NCBI RefSeq assembly: GCF_001423125.1
Contig: NZ_LMNW01000001.1
Span: 267,944 to 331,943, forward strand
Direction: 5' to 3'
Source of the DNA: Duganella sp. Leaf126
GTDB taxonomy: Bacteria; Pseudomonadota; Gammaproteobacteria; Burkholderiales; Burkholderiaceae_D
Length of the DNA stretch: 64,000 nucleotides
Shown piece by piece: positions 34,067 through 44,395 of this stretch (position 1 is its first letter; each line of letters begins with the position of its first letter). Below the pieces are notes generated by a model. It worked only from the letters and a program-made list of their open reading frames with translations, was not told the origin of the DNA and did not search any database. The translations under genes and the position numbers were made by a program.

Positions 34067-35449
34067 TTAAAACGGCAGTACGGCGTCCGGTTTGGCGGCC
34101 AGGATCACGTCGCGGAACTGGCCCTGGATGCGCGCCAGTGCAGCCGGCGTTTCAGCTTCAAAACGCATCACGATCACCGGCGTGGTGTTGGACGAGCGCG
34201 CCAGGCCGAAGCCGTCCTCGTACTCCACGCGCAAGCCGTCGATGGTGATGATCTGCTTGTTGCCGGGGAACTGCGCGTGGGCACGCAAGTGGTCCATGAC
34301 GACAAAGTTTTCGCCTTCGGCCAGGTGCAGGTGCAGCTCGGGCGTGCTGTCCGATTGCGGCAGCGCGTTGAGCAGCGCGGACGGATCGCGCGCTTGGGTC
34401 AGGATTTCCAGCATGCGCGCGCCCGCGTACAGGCCGTCGTCGAAGCCGTACCAGCGGTCCTTGAAGAAGATGTGACCGCTCATTTCACCGCCCAGCGGGG
34501 CGCCGGTTTCCTTGAACTTGGCCTTGACCAGCGAGTGGCCGGTCTTGTACATCAGCGGTACGCCGCCGGACTTCTCGATGTACGGCGCCAGGTGGCGCGT
34601 GCACTTGACATCGTAGAGGATCTGCGCGCCCGGGTTACGCGACAGCACCTCGGCCGCGAACAGCATCATCTGGCGGTCCGGATAAATGATCTGGCCATCC
34701 TTGGTGACCAGGCCCAGGCGGTCGCCGTCGCCGTCGAACGCCAGGCCGATCTCGGCGTCGGTTTGCTGCAGGGCCCGGATCAGGTCCTGCAGGTTTTCCG
34801 GGTGGGCCGGATCGGGGTGGTGGTTGGGGAAGGTGCCGTCCACTTCGCAGAACAGTTCGATCACTTCGCAACCCATGCCGCGGTACAGATCGCCTGCGAA
34901 GGCGCCGGCCACGCCGTTGCCGCAATCGACGGCGATCTTGATCGGGCGCGCCAGCTTGACGTCGCCGATGATGCGTTCGAGATACTGGGCGCGGATGTCG
35001 TGGGTGCTGTAGCTGCCCGGGACGGCCGCCTGGCTGCCATCATGGTCGACGATGCGCTGGTACAGCGAGGTGATCGCGTCGCCGTGGATCGCTTCGCCGG
35101 CCAGCACCATCTTGAAGCCGTTGTAGTCGGGCGGATTGTGGCTGCCGGTCACCATGATGCCCGAGGCCGCACCGAGGACGTTGGTGCCGAAATACACCAT
35201 CGGCGTGGCCACCACGCCGAGATCGATCACGTTGACGCCCGCCGCCTGCAGCCCTTGCGCCAGCGCTGCCGCCAGCGCCGGACCCGACAGACGACCGTCG
35301 CGGCCGATCACCACGGTCCGCTCGCCCTTGAGCAGCGCGGCCTGGCCGAAAGCCTGGCCGATCTGGCGCGCAACGCCCTCGTCGAGGGTTTTATCGATAA
35401 TGCCGCGGATGTCGTAAGCCTTGAAAATCGTCTTGGATAAGGAAACCAT
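34067..35449 (-). CDS. Phosphomannomutase/phosphoglucomutase (AlgC/ManB family)
   Basis: A 460-residue four-domain alpha-D-phosphohexomutase that interconverts hexose-1- and hexose-6-phosphates for envelope sugars. Landmarks are FKAYDIRGIIDKTLDEG at about 9-25, the phosphoserine loop VTGSHNPPDYNGFKM near 100-114, the metal-binding loop AFDGDGDRLGL near 235-245, and the sugar-binding loop GGEMSGHIFF near 317-326. ATG 35449 starts the family N-terminus, though without a good ribosome binding site; the open frame runs 45 codons further up. Glucose-1-phosphate made here would feed RfbA. Confidence 0.92.
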   Translation of the reverse strand: MVSLSKTIFKAYDIRGIIDKTLDEGVARQIGQAFGQAALLKGERTVVIGRDGRLSGPALAAALAQGLQAAGVNVIDLGVVATPMVYFGTNVLGAASGIMVTGSHNPPDYNGFKMVLAGEAIHGDAITSLYQRIVDHDGSQAAVPGSYSTHDIRAQYLERIIGDVKLARPIKIAVDCGNGVAGAFAGDLYRGMGCEVIELFCEVDGTFPNHHPDPAHPENLQDLIRALQQTDAEIGLAFDGDGDRLGLVTKDGQIIYPDRQMMLFAAEVLSRNPGAQILYDVKCTRHLAPYIEKSGGVPLMYKTGHSLVKAKFKETGAPLGGEMSGHIFFKDRWYGFDDGLYAGARMLEILTQARDPSALLNALPQSDSTPELHLHLAEGENFVVMDHLRAHAQFPGNKQIITIDGLRVEYEDGFGLARSSNTTPVIVMRFEAETPAALARIQGQFRDVILAAKPDAVLPF

Positions 35450-35585
35450 AATGGATAACAGTGATGCCTGCCTGGCGGCGCATGCCGTCGGGCGGAGGCG
35501 AGATTGGTGGGAGGCGGGATGGGATTGCCTTGCTACCGACATAGTAAGTGCGATGGCAGCGGCAGGCAAGTCCCGATGCGTCATC

Positions 35586-36674
35586 TTATTTTTTACGCAT
35601 GATCAACCAGCGTGGCGCCTTGAAGCGGACGAGGCGCACATAAATCCACAGATAAGCGGCGATAAATACCAGGCAGCAGCCGATTAAAATCCCCGTGTGA
35701 TGCCAGAACAGCGTTGCAGGAATCACCGCCGACAACGACAACAGCCATAGATAAGGCGATGTCATCGCATTGCGGCGCAGCAGCGCACGCGCTTCCTGGG
35801 GCCCCACTGCCCATTGCACCACGCGGCGGAAGATCAGACTGTGCAAATGTATGCCATCGGGAATGATCGGCGATTTTCCGCGCACCACCAACCTGCGATA
35901 CACGGAAAACAGCGTTTCGAACGCCGGATAAATCAGCAGCAAGGCCGCATACCACGTCGAGACTGCCGGATTGCGCATTGCCAGCAACAAGGCCAGTTCC
36001 CCGAGCATGAAACCGATGAAATAGGCGCCGCCGTCGCCGAGGAAAATCAGGCCGACCGGATAATTCCAGACCAGGAAGCCGGCGGTGGCGCCCGCCACCA
36101 TGACGGCAGCGACCAGGACGAACGTGTCATCGACCTGCAGCGCGACATAGGCGAGCGACAGCAACATGCAGATGCACACGACACCGGCCAAGCCATTGAA
36201 GCCGTCGATGATGTTGACCGCGTTGGCGATACCGGAGACCGCCAGCACCGTCAACGGCAGGGTCAGCCACCAATGGCTCAGGGCCAGCGCGCTGAATGGC
36301 CAGTCGATACGGTCGATGCGCGCGTCGAGCAGGAAAAAGCCCAGTGCCGCCGCCCCCATGGTCAGCAACAGGCGCCGCTGCGGACTGACCCGGTTGGTGT
36401 AATCCTCGAGCAGGCCGCCGGTGAATGCTACAGCCGAGCACAGCAGCAAGGGCGCCAGCCACGCACCCAGGGCCGGATTGCGCCAGACGGCGACGGCGGA
36501 ACTGAGCGCCACCGCCAGAAAGATCGACAGCCCGCCGATCCGCGCCACCCGGTGCGCATGCACCTTCTGCGCGCCGGCGCCATTGTCGAGTGCCGGTCCG
36601 TGCAGACGCGACTCCTTAATCACCAGCAAGGTCAGGAAGGCGGAAGCGATAAAGCTCAGCAAGAATGAGATCAT
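35586..36674 (-). CDS. WecA-like undecaprenyl-phosphate sugar-1-phosphate transferase
   Basis: A 362-residue polytopic membrane enzyme (about 10-11 helices) of the MraY/WecA family, which loads the first sugar phosphate onto undecaprenyl phosphate for O-antigen or exopolysaccharide synthesis. The catalytic motifs are visible: FTGGLLEDYTNRV near residue 85, IANAVNIIDGFNGLAG near 150-165, VGLIFLGDGGAYFIGFMLGE near 208-227, and the cytoplasmic HLHSLIFRRVV loop. The actual sugar (GlcNAc or another) cannot be read off. It stands between rfb genes and the hexomutase gene in one orientation. Confidence 0.9.
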   Translation of the reverse strand: MISFLLSFIASAFLTLLVIKESRLHGPALDNGAGAQKVHAHRVARIGGLSIFLAVALSSAVAVWRNPALGAWLAPLLLCSAVAFTGGLLEDYTNRVSPQRRLLLTMGAAALGFFLLDARIDRIDWPFSALALSHWWLTLPLTVLAVSGIANAVNIIDGFNGLAGVVCICMLLSLAYVALQVDDTFVLVAAVMVAGATAGFLVWNYPVGLIFLGDGGAYFIGFMLGELALLLAMRNPAVSTWYAALLLIYPAFETLFSVYRRLVVRGKSPIIPDGIHLHSLIFRRVVQWAVGPQEARALLRRNAMTSPYLWLLSLSAVIPATLFWHHTGILIGCCLVFIAAYLWIYVRLVRFKAPRWLIMRKK

Positions 36675-36794
36675 AGACAGTCCAATGACCGAAGGCGCCT
36701 GCGATGTCGGACCAGGCAGGTTGCCACCTCGTCAACTCGATTGTACCGGATAGCGGGACACAACCGGCTACTTGCTGAATTCTATGCGCGCTGC

Positions 36795-36833
36795 AAAAAA
36801 AAACGCGGCGGCCGCCCGAGAGGGAGCCGCCGC
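36795..36833 (-). terminator. Terminator of the rfbBACD operon
   Basis: On the minus strand GCGGCGGC pairs with GCCGCCGC across a 13-base loop and is followed by a G and nine or so T residues. It lies about 90 bases downstream of the rfbD stop. The rest of the 249-base gap before the WecA-like gene holds no gene I can support. Confidence 0.85.
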
Positions 36834-36923
36834 AGCGATGCGCGGCGCCTGGCGCCGCAATGCGTGGGAACGATAATGGTTGCCGGTCGTAAGGGCCGGC
36901 AACTCATGGCGCTTGTTGCGAGC

Positions 36924-37781
36924 TCAGCCCATGCAGAGATGCAGGGCCTGCTTCCAGTCCGGCAGGCGGCAGAAGCGCGTCATCAGGCGTTCAGACGACA
37001 TCACCGAATACTGCGGACGCCGGGCCGGCGTCGGATACTCGGCGCTGCCAATCGGCAGCACGCGGCACGACAGGCCTGCCGCCTCGACGATGGCCTGGGT
37101 GAATTCGAACCAGGTGGTCTGACCCTGGGCGCTCAGGTGATATACACCGCTGTGCGCGCGCCACCAGTCCGATCCGCCCTGCTGGGCTTGCGCCAGCGCC
37201 AGGGCCGTGGTGTCGGCAATCGTGCGACTCCAGGTGGGCGCGCCATGCTGGTCGGCCACCACTTTCAGTTCCTCGCGTTCCTTGGCCAGGCGCATCATGG
37301 TCAGCAAGAAATTCTTGCCGCGCATGCCATATACCCAGCTGGTGCGGAAGATCAGGTGGTCGATGCCGGCGGCAGCAATCGCCTGTTCGCCGGCCAGCTT
37401 GCTGGCGCCATAGATGTTCAGCGGGCCGGTGGCGTCGTCCTCGCCGCGCGGCGCCGGGTCGCTGCCGTCGAAGACGTAGTCGGTCGAGTAATGCACCATG
37501 GCAGCGCCGAGCAGCCTGGCTTCCTGCGCCATCAGGCCCGGCGCTTCGGCATTGACGCGGTATGCCAGTTCCGGTTCGCTTTCGGCTTTGTCCACGGCTG
37601 TGTAAGCGGCCGGGTTGACGATCAGTTGCGGACGCACGCTGCGGATCACGTCCCGTACCTGGTCAAGGTCGGACAGGTCCATGACCTGACGATCGACGGC
37701 CACCACGTCGCCCAGCCCCTGCAGGCTGCGGGCCAACTCGTAACCGACCTGGCCGGTACTACCGGTCAGCAGGATCTTCAT
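36924..37781 (-). CDS. rfbD: dTDP-4-dehydrorhamnose reductase
   Basis: A 285-residue short-chain dehydrogenase that performs the last step of dTDP-L-rhamnose synthesis. The NAD(P)H loop TGSTGQVGYE is at residues 6-15, followed by NPAAYTAVDKAES near 68-80, STDYVFDGS near 104-112, and the catalytic YGASKLAGE near 129-137. ATG 37781 overlaps the rfbC stop by four bases; the open frame upstream lies inside rfbC. It is the last gene of the rfbB-A-C-D order. Confidence 0.95.
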   Translation of the reverse strand: MKILLTGSTGQVGYELARSLQGLGDVVAVDRQVMDLSDLDQVRDVIRSVRPQLIVNPAAYTAVDKAESEPELAYRVNAEAPGLMAQEARLLGAAMVHYSTDYVFDGSDPAPRGEDDATGPLNIYGASKLAGEQAIAAAGIDHLIFRTSWVYGMRGKNFLLTMMRLAKEREELKVVADQHGAPTWSRTIADTTALALAQAQQGGSDWWRAHSGVYHLSAQGQTTWFEFTQAIVEAAGLSCRVLPIGSAEYPTPARRPQYSVMSSERLMTRFCRLPDWKQALHLCMG

Positions 37782-38323
37782 GCGAAGACCTCGGCGTCCG
37801 CCAGCAGCACGGCCGCCTGGTCCTTGCCCGACAACTGCGGCGCGCCATCGAGCGGCCAGTCGATACCGATGGCCGGATCGTTCCACAGCACGGCGCGCTC
37901 GAACTCCGGCGCCCAGTAATCGGTCGTCTTGTACAGGAATGACGCGACCTCGGACGTGACCACGAAGCCGTGCGCAAAACCGGCCGGCACCCACAACTGG
38001 CGCTTGTTCTCGGCCGACAGCTCGATACCGAACCACTGGCCGAAAGTGGGCGAACTCTTGCGCAGATCGACCGCGACATCGAACACCGCGCCTTCCGTCA
38101 CGCGCACCAGCTTGCCCTGGGCTTGCTGGATCTGGTAATGGAGGCCGCGCAGCACGCCCTTGGCCGAGCGCGAATGATTGTCCTGCACGAAGACAGGATC
38201 GACACCCGCCAGTTCCTTGAACCGGCGCGCATTATAACTTTCAAAGAAATAACCGCGATCGTCGCCGAAGACGCGCGGCTCGAGTACCAGCACGCCTTCA
38301 AGTGGAGTAGTAATCACATTCAT
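37778..38323 (-). CDS. rfbC: dTDP-4-dehydrorhamnose 3,5-epimerase
   Basis: A 181-residue cupin-fold epimerase. The family sequence [20 protein letters not shown] at about 19-38, then [20 protein letters not shown] near 46-65 (catalytic histidine in LRGLHYQ), and [20 protein letters not shown] near 119-138 are all present. Length is standard. It overlaps rfbA upstream and rfbD downstream by four bases each, so the four rhamnose genes are translationally linked. Confidence 0.96.
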   Translation of the reverse strand: MNVITTPLEGVLVLEPRVFGDDRGYFFESYNARRFKELAGVDPVFVQDNHSRSAKGVLRGLHYQIQQAQGKLVRVTEGAVFDVAVDLRKSSPTFGQWFGIELSAENKRQLWVPAGFAHGFVVTSEVASFLYKTTDYWAPEFERAVLWNDPAIGIDWPLDGAPQLSGKDQAAVLLADAEVFA

Positions 38324-39228
38324 CGGGTAACAACCTTATCTTCCAAAATTTGCAGCAAATACTGGCCATAATTGTTTTTCTTGAGTGGCTCGGCCAATTT
38401 GCGCACCTGGTCGGCCGTGATGTAACCCTTGCGGTAAGCGATTTCTTCCGGGCAGGCGACTTTCAGTCCCTGGCGCTTTTCAATGGTGGCAATAAACTGG
38501 CCTGCTTCGAGCAAGGAATCGTGGGTGCCGGTATCGAGCCAGGCCATCCCGCGCCCCATCACTTCGACCTTGAGCTTATTCTGCTCGAGGTACACGCGAT
38601 TGACATCGGTAATTTCCAGTTCGCCGCGCGGCGAAGGCTTGATGCTGGCGGCGATATCGCACACCTTGTTGTCGTAGAAATACAGACCGGTCACCGCATA
38701 GTTCGACTTGGGCTGGAGCGGCTTTTCCTCGATCGAAATGGCGGTGCGGCCACCGTCGAATTCGACCACGCCATAGCGCTCGGGATCGTGGACGTGGTAG
38801 GCAAACACGGTGGCGCCCTGCGGCTCCTCGCTGGCGCTGCGCAGCAAGGCGTCGAGTTCATTGCCGTAATAGATGTTGTCGCCGAGGATCAGCGCCGATG
38901 GCGCATCGCCGATGAATTCCTTGCCGATGATGAAGGCCTGCGCCAGGCCGTCCGGCGAAGGTTGCACAGCATAGCTGAGCTTGATGCCCCACTGGCTGCC
39001 GTCGCCAAGCAAGTCCTGGAAGCGCGGCGTGTCCTGCGGCGTGGAAATGAGCAGGATTTCGGTGATGCCAGCCAACATCAGCACAGTCAGCGGATGGTAA
39101 ATCATCGGCTTGTCGTAGATCGGCAGCAGCTGCTTCGACACGGCCATGGTGACCGGGTACAAGCGGGTACCGGAACCGCCGGCCAGGATGATGCCCTTGC
39201 GGTGCACGGGATTGGTGGCGGCGCTCAT
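38320..39228 (-). CDS. rfbA: Glucose-1-phosphate thymidylyltransferase
   Basis: A 302-residue nucleotidyltransferase that makes dTDP-glucose, the first step of dTDP-rhamnose synthesis. The nucleotide loop [16 protein letters not shown] is at residues 11-26, then [16 protein letters not shown], the FVVED-type region as [13 protein letters not shown] near 110-122, and the metal/sugar block [18 protein letters not shown] near 222-239. ATG 39228 gives the family N-terminus and overlaps the rfbB stop (ATGA). Confidence 0.96.
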   Translation of the reverse strand: MSAATNPVHRKGIILAGGSGTRLYPVTMAVSKQLLPIYDKPMIYHPLTVLMLAGITEILLISTPQDTPRFQDLLGDGSQWGIKLSYAVQPSPDGLAQAFIIGKEFIGDAPSALILGDNIYYGNELDALLRSASEEPQGATVFAYHVHDPERYGVVEFDGGRTAISIEEKPLQPKSNYAVTGLYFYDNKVCDIAASIKPSPRGELEITDVNRVYLEQNKLKVEVMGRGMAWLDTGTHDSLLEAGQFIATIEKRQGLKVACPEEIAYRKGYITADQVRKLAEPLKKNNYGQYLLQILEDKVVTR

Positions 39229-40298
39229 GGCTGGCCTTCGCGGTTGAAGTAGTTGGTTTCGACCCAGTTGGCATAGCTGCCCGACTGCACGTCGGTGACC
39301 CAGGCCTGGTTGTCGAGGTACCACTGCACGGTCTTGGCGATACCGGTCAGGAACGTCTCGGCCGGCTTCCAGCCCAGCTCACGCTCGAGCTTGCGAGCGT
39401 CGATGGCATAGCGGCGATCGTGGCCCGGGCGGTCCTTGACGTAGGTGATCTGGGCGCGGTAGCTGCTGCCGTCGGCCTTCGGTTTTTGCTGGTCGAGCAT
39501 GTCGCACAGCGTGTGCACCACGTCGAGATTGGCCATCTCGTTCCAGCCGCCAACGTTGTAGGTCTCGCCCAGGCGGCCTGCCTCGAGCACACGGCGGATG
39601 GCGGCGCAGTGGTCGCTCACATACAGCCAGTCGCGCACCTGCTGGCCGTCACCGTAAATCGGCAGCGGCTTGCCGGCCTGAGCATTGGCGATGATCAGCG
39701 GGATCAGTTTTTCGGGGAAGTGGTACGGACCATAGTTGTTCGAGCAATTGGTGGTCAGCACCGGCAAGCCGTAAGTATGGAAGTACGAGCGCACCAGATG
39801 GTCGGAGGCCGCCTTGGACGCCGAATACGGGCTGTTCGGTGCAAAGGCGGTGGTTTCGGTGAACGGCGCATCGTCCGGGCCCAGGGTGCCGTACACCTCG
39901 TCGGTGGAGACATGCAGGAAGCGGAATGCCGATTTTTCCGCGTCCGGCAGCGCCGACCAGTAGGCGCGCGCCGCTTCGAGCAGGCTGAAGGTGCCGTTGA
40001 TGTTGGTATTGATGAATTCGCCAGGACCGAGGATCGAGCGATCGACATGGCTTTCAGCCGCGAAGTGCACCACCGCGCGTGGCCGATGTTCCTGGAACAG
40101 CGCCAATACCTGGGCCTGGTCGCAGATATCGCCACGCACGAAAATGTGACGCGCATCCTGCTTCAGCGTGGCGAGATTGTTGAGGTTGCCCGCATAGGTG
40201 AGCTTGTCGAAGTTGACAACTGGCTCATCCGACTGCGCCAGCCAGTCGAGGACAAAGTTCGAACCGATGAAACCGGCACCACCTGTAACAAAAATCAT
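39225..40298 (-). CDS. rfbB: dTDP-glucose 4,6-dehydratase
   Basis: A 357-residue extended short-chain dehydrogenase and first gene of the rfbBACD operon. The NAD loop [16 protein letters not shown] is at residues 4-19. [12 protein letters not shown] is near 78-89, the catalytic [10 protein letters not shown] near 131-140 has the threonine-aspartate-glutamate triad, and [15 protein letters not shown] near 161-175 has the Tyr-x3-Lys pair. The start is 140 bases from the divergent apaH gene, so the shared gap should hold both promoters. The product pathway supplies L-rhamnose for surface polysaccharide. Confidence 0.96.
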   Translation of the reverse strand: MIFVTGGAGFIGSNFVLDWLAQSDEPVVNFDKLTYAGNLNNLATLKQDARHIFVRGDICDQAQVLALFQEHRPRAVVHFAAESHVDRSILGPGEFINTNINGTFSLLEAARAYWSALPDAEKSAFRFLHVSTDEVYGTLGPDDAPFTETTAFAPNSPYSASKAASDHLVRSYFHTYGLPVLTTNCSNNYGPYHFPEKLIPLIIANAQAGKPLPIYGDGQQVRDWLYVSDHCAAIRRVLEAGRLGETYNVGGWNEMANLDVVHTLCDMLDQQKPKADGSSYRAQITYVKDRPGHDRRYAIDARKLERELGWKPAETFLTGIAKTVQWYLDNQAWVTDVQSGSYANWVETNYFNREGQP

Positions 40299-40438
40299 TT
40301 AGTATCCTGCAGCAGCATTAGTGAATATTAGGCGACATTTTAGGGGAAACCTCGGTGCTGATGGGCAAAAATCGGTATCGGACCGGGATTTACCCACTGT
40401 TTTGAAATTCTTGAGCAACGTTCCAATAATTGTTTAAT

Positions 40439-41317
40439 ATGAAAACCTATGTCATCGGGGATCTGCAGGGCTGCCACGCGCAGGCGCTGTCCATGCTCGA
40501 TCGCATCCACGCCCACGCTGCCGCCGACGGCGAGCCGGCGCCCCGCATCCTGTTTGCAGGCGACCTGATCAACCGGGGCCCCGATTCGCTGGCCACGCTG
40601 CGCCACGTGCGCGCGCTGGCCGTCGCCAGCGACGGCCGCATCGACAGCGTGTTGGGCAACCACGACCTGCATTTGCTGGCCGTGGCCTACGGCATCCGCG
40701 CCGAACACCGGTCCGATACGCTGGCGGACATCCTCGCCGCGCCCGACCGTGACGAACTGATCGACTGGGTGCGGCGCCGTCCGCTGGCGCTACGGATTGC
40801 TGCCGCCGGCCGGGACCATGTGCTGGTCCATGCCGGCTTGTTGCCGCAATGGCATGCCGACCAGGCGCTGGTGCTGGCCGCAGAAGTGCACGCCATGTTG
40901 CGCGGCCCGGACGACAGCTTTGCAGCTTTCCTGGCGCAGATGTACGGCAACGAACCGGCGCAATGGTCGGACCGGCTGGCCGGCGCCGACCGCCTGCGGT
41001 GCATCATCAATGCCATGACACGGCTGCGTTTTTGCGATGCGGCCGGCGTGATGGACTTCAAGATGAAGGAAAGCGGCACAGCCGATCCGGCCTCGGGGCT
41101 GATGCCGTGGTTCGACGTCCCCGACCGCCGCAGCGCGGACAGCACCGTGGTGTTCGGCCACTGGTCGGCGCTGGGCCTCACCGTCCGTCCCAACTTGATC
41201 GGTCTCGACAGCGGCTGCGTATGGGGCGGGCAGTTGTCGGCCGTCTGCCTGGAAGACCGCAGTGTATTACAGGTGCAGTGCCCGCAATTCCAGGAGCCGG
41301 CCAGGAAGCAAGCCTAA
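40439..41317 (+). CDS. apaH: Symmetrical bis(5'-nucleosyl)-tetraphosphatase
   Basis: A 292-residue calcineurin-type phosphoesterase that hydrolyses Ap4A to two ADP. Metallophosphatase motifs are [15 protein letters not shown] at the start, [13 protein letters not shown] near 40-52, [15 protein letters not shown] near 70-84, and the C-terminal VFGHWSALG with the metal histidine. Length is a little above the E. coli enzyme. ATG 40439 is preferred over a TTG three codons earlier. It is divergent from rfbB and convergent with the pyr operon end. Confidence 0.94.
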   Translation: MKTYVIGDLQGCHAQALSMLDRIHAHAAADGEPAPRILFAGDLINRGPDSLATLRHVRALAVASDGRIDSVLGNHDLHLLAVAYGIRAEHRSDTLADILAAPDRDELIDWVRRRPLALRIAAAGRDHVLVHAGLLPQWHADQALVLAAEVHAMLRGPDDSFAAFLAQMYGNEPAQWSDRLAGADRLRCIINAMTRLRFCDAAGVMDFKMKESGTADPASGLMPWFDVPDRRSADSTVVFGHWSALGLTVRPNLIGLDSGCVWGGQLSAVCLEDRSVLQVQCPQFQEPARKQA

Positions 41318-41329
41318 CCCCGCCTGCCG

Positions 41330-42097
41330 CTACGCGGGCTCGCTCACCGTTACGCCAAGCGCGGCGGCAACGGCCTGCTGCGCCGCTTGCGCCAGGTCGC
41401 GCCGGTGCGTGCCGGCAGTATCGATGGCCGGCATGATCGCCACCCGTGCCGTCACCGGCGGTCCCGACAGGATCGCCACGATACTTTCGGCAAACGTCAT
41501 CTCGCCGATGAAATCGACCGCGCGGTGCAAGGCGCCGCCGGCATCGACATAGCGCAGCGCGAACGGCTGCACCGGCACGCTGGCGTCAATGGCCGCTTCA
41601 AACAGGTTGGCGTGAAACGGCAGCAGCGCACCTTGTGCAGCGGTGGTGCCCTCGGGGAAGAACGCCACCCGTTCGCCGCGCTGCAGGGTCTGGACCAGTC
41701 CCTCGAAAATCAGGCGCAGGTCGCGCCGCTGGCCGCGCGCGATGAACACGGTGCCGGCTTTTTGCGCCAGCCAGCCGGCCAGCGGCCACGACCGGATTTC
41801 GGCCTTGGCCACGAAATGGCTCGGATACAGGCTGTGGATCACGAAGATATCGAGCCACGAGACGTGGTTGGCCACCACCATCGCCTGCGACAACACGGGC
41901 GCCGGCGCCGGGCCCAGCGCACCGCCATCCTCGACCACCGTCACCTTGCACAGCGCCAGCAACTGGTGCGACCAGCGCCGGATGTGATCATTGCGGCGCT
42001 CCGGCCCCAGCCAGGGGAACACGACCGCGCAAATCGCCATGCCCTGCAGCACGTGCAGCAGCACGCGCGCCAAGCGCACCATGGTAGACAGCGTCAT
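41330..42097 (-). CDS. PlsC-type lysophospholipid acyltransferase
   Basis: A 255-residue acyltransferase with an N-terminal hydrophobic segment (residues about 8-28). The catalytic box VVANHVSWLDIFVI near 73-86 has the H-x4-D pair (His77, Asp82), and the second box FFPEGTTAAQG is near 146-156. It is the last gene of the yqgE-ruvX-pyrR-pyrB-pyrC' unit, with its ATG overlapping the pyrC' stop as TGATG. Its link to pyrimidine synthesis is unclear and may be mere operon neighbourhood. It is a second paralogue in the window besides 29606-30355. Confidence 0.9.
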   Translation of the reverse strand: MTLSTMVRLARVLLHVLQGMAICAVVFPWLGPERRNDHIRRWSHQLLALCKVTVVEDGGALGPAPAPVLSQAMVVANHVSWLDIFVIHSLYPSHFVAKAEIRSWPLAGWLAQKAGTVFIARGQRRDLRLIFEGLVQTLQRGERVAFFPEGTTAAQGALLPFHANLFEAAIDASVPVQPFALRYVDAGGALHRAVDFIGEMTFAESIVAILSGPPVTARVAIMPAIDTAGTHRRDLAQAAQQAVAAALGVTVSEPA

Positions 42098-43428
42098 CAG
42101 GACCGCTGGAAGGCGACGTGGCCGGCGACGATGGTGGTGCGGACCTGCCCTGCCAGGTTATAGCCGAGGAAAGGCGTGTGCTTGCCCTGGCTGGCCAGGG
42201 CGGCCGCCTCCACCGTCCAGTGGGCTGCGGGATCGAACACCACCACGTCGGCCACGGCGCCCACCGACAGGGTGCCGGCCGCCAGACCGGCGACGCGCGC
42301 CGGCTCGGACGTGATGCGGGCAATCGCCCGCGCCAGCGGCCGCATGGCGCCCGTGTCGTGCTGGCTGGCGTAGTCGGTGGCCCACTTCAGGCTCAGCGAC
42401 AGCAGCAGTTCGAGGCCGGTGGCGCCCGGCGAGGCTTCGCCGAACGGCAGCAGCTTTTCGTCGTCATCGACCGGCGTGTGGTCGGAACATAGCGCGTCGA
42501 TGGTGCCGTCGAGCAGGCCCAGGCGGATCGCATCGCGGTCGCGCTGGCTGCGCAGCGGTGGCGTCAGGCGGGCATTCGAATCGAAGAAGCCGATGTCGGC
42601 ATCGGTCAGGTGCACATGGTGGGCGCCGACATCGCAGGTGACCGGCAAGCCTTCGGCCTTGGCGGCGCGGATCAGCGCCAGGCCGGCGGCCGACGACACG
42701 CGGCACAGGTGAACGCGGGCGCCGGTAGCGCGCATCAGTTCGAAGATCGTGTGCAGCGCGATCGTCTCGGACATCACCGGCACACCTGACAGGCCCAGGC
42801 GCGACGCCAGCGGCCCGCTGGCAGCGATGCCGCCGCGGCCGATGTGCGCATCCTGCGGGCGCAGCCACACGGTAAAGCCGAACGTGGCCGCGTACTGGAG
42901 CGCGCGCAGCAGCACATTGGTGTCCTCGATCGGCGCCTCGGCCTGCGAAAAGCCGATGCAGCCCGATTCGGTCAGCTCGGCCATTTCGGTCAGCGCCTGG
43001 CCCTTCAGGCCCATGGTCAGCGCACCGAGCGGGTGCACGTGGGCCTGGTTCAGCAAGCGGGCGCGGTGTTTCAGCATTTCGACCAGGCCCGGTTCGTCGA
43101 GCACGGGGTCGGTGTCGGGCGGGCAGACCAGGCTGGTCACGCCGCCTTGCATGGCCGCCTGCATTTCCGAGTCCAGCGTGGCCTTGTATTCGTACCCGGG
43201 TTCGCGCAGGCGCGCGGCCAGGTCCACCAGGCCGGGCGCCACCACCAGGCCGGCAGCATCGATGATGTGGTCGGCGTTGAAGCCCGCTGCGAATTCAGCC
43301 GACACCGCGCCGATGGCAGCGATCTTGCCGTCGGCAATGTACAGATCGTGCTGGCCGTCGATGCCGTTGGCCGGGTCGATCAGCTGGCCGTTCTTGACAA
43401 TAATCTTGGTGTTCATCACTGCGTTCAT
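42097..43428 (-). CDS. pyrC': Dihydroorotase-like protein PyrC' (probably non-catalytic)
   Basis: A 443-residue amidohydrolase-fold protein. Its frame and conserved words ([60 protein letters not shown]) are those of class I dihydroorotase. The metal-binding D-x-H-x-H motif has become D-L-A-A-R at residues 69-73, so both zinc histidines are gone, while the later SDHTP is kept. Such PyrC' proteins, known from Pseudomonas putida, do not catalyse but are needed to assemble the aspartate transcarbamoylase encoded by the overlapping pyrB. An active PyrC must lie elsewhere. ATG at 43416 is an alternative start. Confidence 0.9.
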   Translation of the reverse strand: MNAVMNTKIIVKNGQLIDPANGIDGQHDLYIADGKIAAIGAVSAEFAAGFNADHIIDAAGLVVAPGLVDLAARLREPGYEYKATLDSEMQAAMQGGVTSLVCPPDTDPVLDEPGLVEMLKHRARLLNQAHVHPLGALTMGLKGQALTEMAELTESGCIGFSQAEAPIEDTNVLLRALQYAATFGFTVWLRPQDAHIGRGGIAASGPLASRLGLSGVPVMSETIALHTIFELMRATGARVHLCRVSSAAGLALIRAAKAEGLPVTCDVGAHHVHLTDADIGFFDSNARLTPPLRSQRDRDAIRLGLLDGTIDALCSDHTPVDDDEKLLPFGEASPGATGLELLLSLSLKWATDYASQHDTGAMRPLARAIARITSEPARVAGLAAGTLSVGAVADVVVFDPAAHWTVEAAALASQGKHTPFLGYNLAGQVRTTIVAGHVAFQRS

Positions 43429-44390
43429 CCCTGCGTCCCTGCCACGATGCTCATCACCGCCATGCGAACGGCGATCCCGAAAGTTACTTGCGGCAAAATG
43501 ACCGCTTGCGCGCCGTCCGCCACGGCCGAATCGATTTCCACGCCACGGTTCATCGGACCGGGGTGCATCACGATGGCGTCGGGCCTGGCCAGCGCCAGCC
43601 GCTCCGGCGTCAGGCCGTAACTCTTGAAGTATTCCTGCGCCGACGGCAGCAGCGCGCCGCTCATGCGCTCGTTTTGCAGGCGCAGCATGATGATCACATC
43701 GACGTCTTTCAGGCCTTCATCCATGTTGGTGAAGGTGCGCACGCCCATCTGCTCGAGACCGCCAGGCAGCAGCGTGTGCGGGCCGATCGCGCGCACTTCC
43801 GGCACGCCGAGCGTGGTCAGCGCGTGGATATCGGAGCGCGCCACCCGGCTGTGCAGGATGTCGCCGACGATGGCCACGCGCAGGTTGGTGAAATCCTTCT
43901 TGTAGTGACGGATCGTGTACATGTCCAGCAAGCCCTGCGTGGGGTGGGCGTGGCGGCCGTCGCCGGCATTGACCACGTGCACGTGCGACTGCCGGGTTTC
44001 CATCAGGTGCTTGGCGATCAGGTACGGCGCACCGGACTGCGCGTGGCGCACCACGAACATGTCGGCGTGCATGGCCGACAGGTTGTCGATGGTGTCGAGC
44101 AGGGACTCGCCCTTGCTGGCCGACGAGGCCTGGATGTTCAGGTTGATCACGTCGGCCGACAGGCGCTTGGCGGCGATCTCGAAGGTGGTGCGGGTGCGGG
44201 TGGAATTCTCGAAGAACAGGTTGAACACCGATTTGCCGCGCATCAGCGGCACTTTCTTCACATCGCGGTCGGAAATGCCGACGAACGACGAGGCGGTATC
44301 GAGGATGTGATGGAGGATGGACTTGGGCAGCCCCTCGATCGACAGCAGATGCTGGAGTTCGCCGTGTTTGTTCAGTTGCGGGTTGAGCAT
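43425..44390 (-). CDS. pyrB: Aspartate carbamoyltransferase catalytic subunit
   Basis: A 321-residue enzyme of pyrimidine synthesis that joins carbamoyl phosphate and aspartate. The carbamoyl-phosphate motif [20 protein letters not shown] is near residues 54-73, followed by [14 protein letters not shown], the [14 protein letters not shown] block near 146-159, and the aspartate-binding [12 protein letters not shown] near 275-286. It overlaps pyrC' by four bases and follows pyrR by five. No regulatory PyrI chain is nearby, consistent with a PyrB-PyrC' holoenzyme. Confidence 0.96.
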   Translation of the reverse strand: MLNPQLNKHGELQHLLSIEGLPKSILHHILDTASSFVGISDRDVKKVPLMRGKSVFNLFFENSTRTRTTFEIAAKRLSADVINLNIQASSASKGESLLDTIDNLSAMHADMFVVRHAQSGAPYLIAKHLMETRQSHVHVVNAGDGRHAHPTQGLLDMYTIRHYKKDFTNLRVAIVGDILHSRVARSDIHALTTLGVPEVRAIGPHTLLPGGLEQMGVRTFTNMDEGLKDVDVIIMLRLQNERMSGALLPSAQEYFKSYGLTPERLALARPDAIVMHPGPMNRGVEIDSAVADGAQAVILPQVTFGIAVRMAVMSIVAGTQG

Positions 44391-44395
44391 GGTGG

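Noticed and set aside
35450..35585. Inverted TGCCTGCC/GGCAGGCA pair between the hexomutase and WecA-like genes as a terminator
   Set aside because: The arms are only eight bases and almost 90 bases apart with no T run, so a stable hairpin is unlikely.
41318..41340. CCCGC/GCGGG hairpin after apaH as a terminator
   Set aside because: The stem is five base pairs with no T tract and it overlaps the end of the acyltransferase gene.
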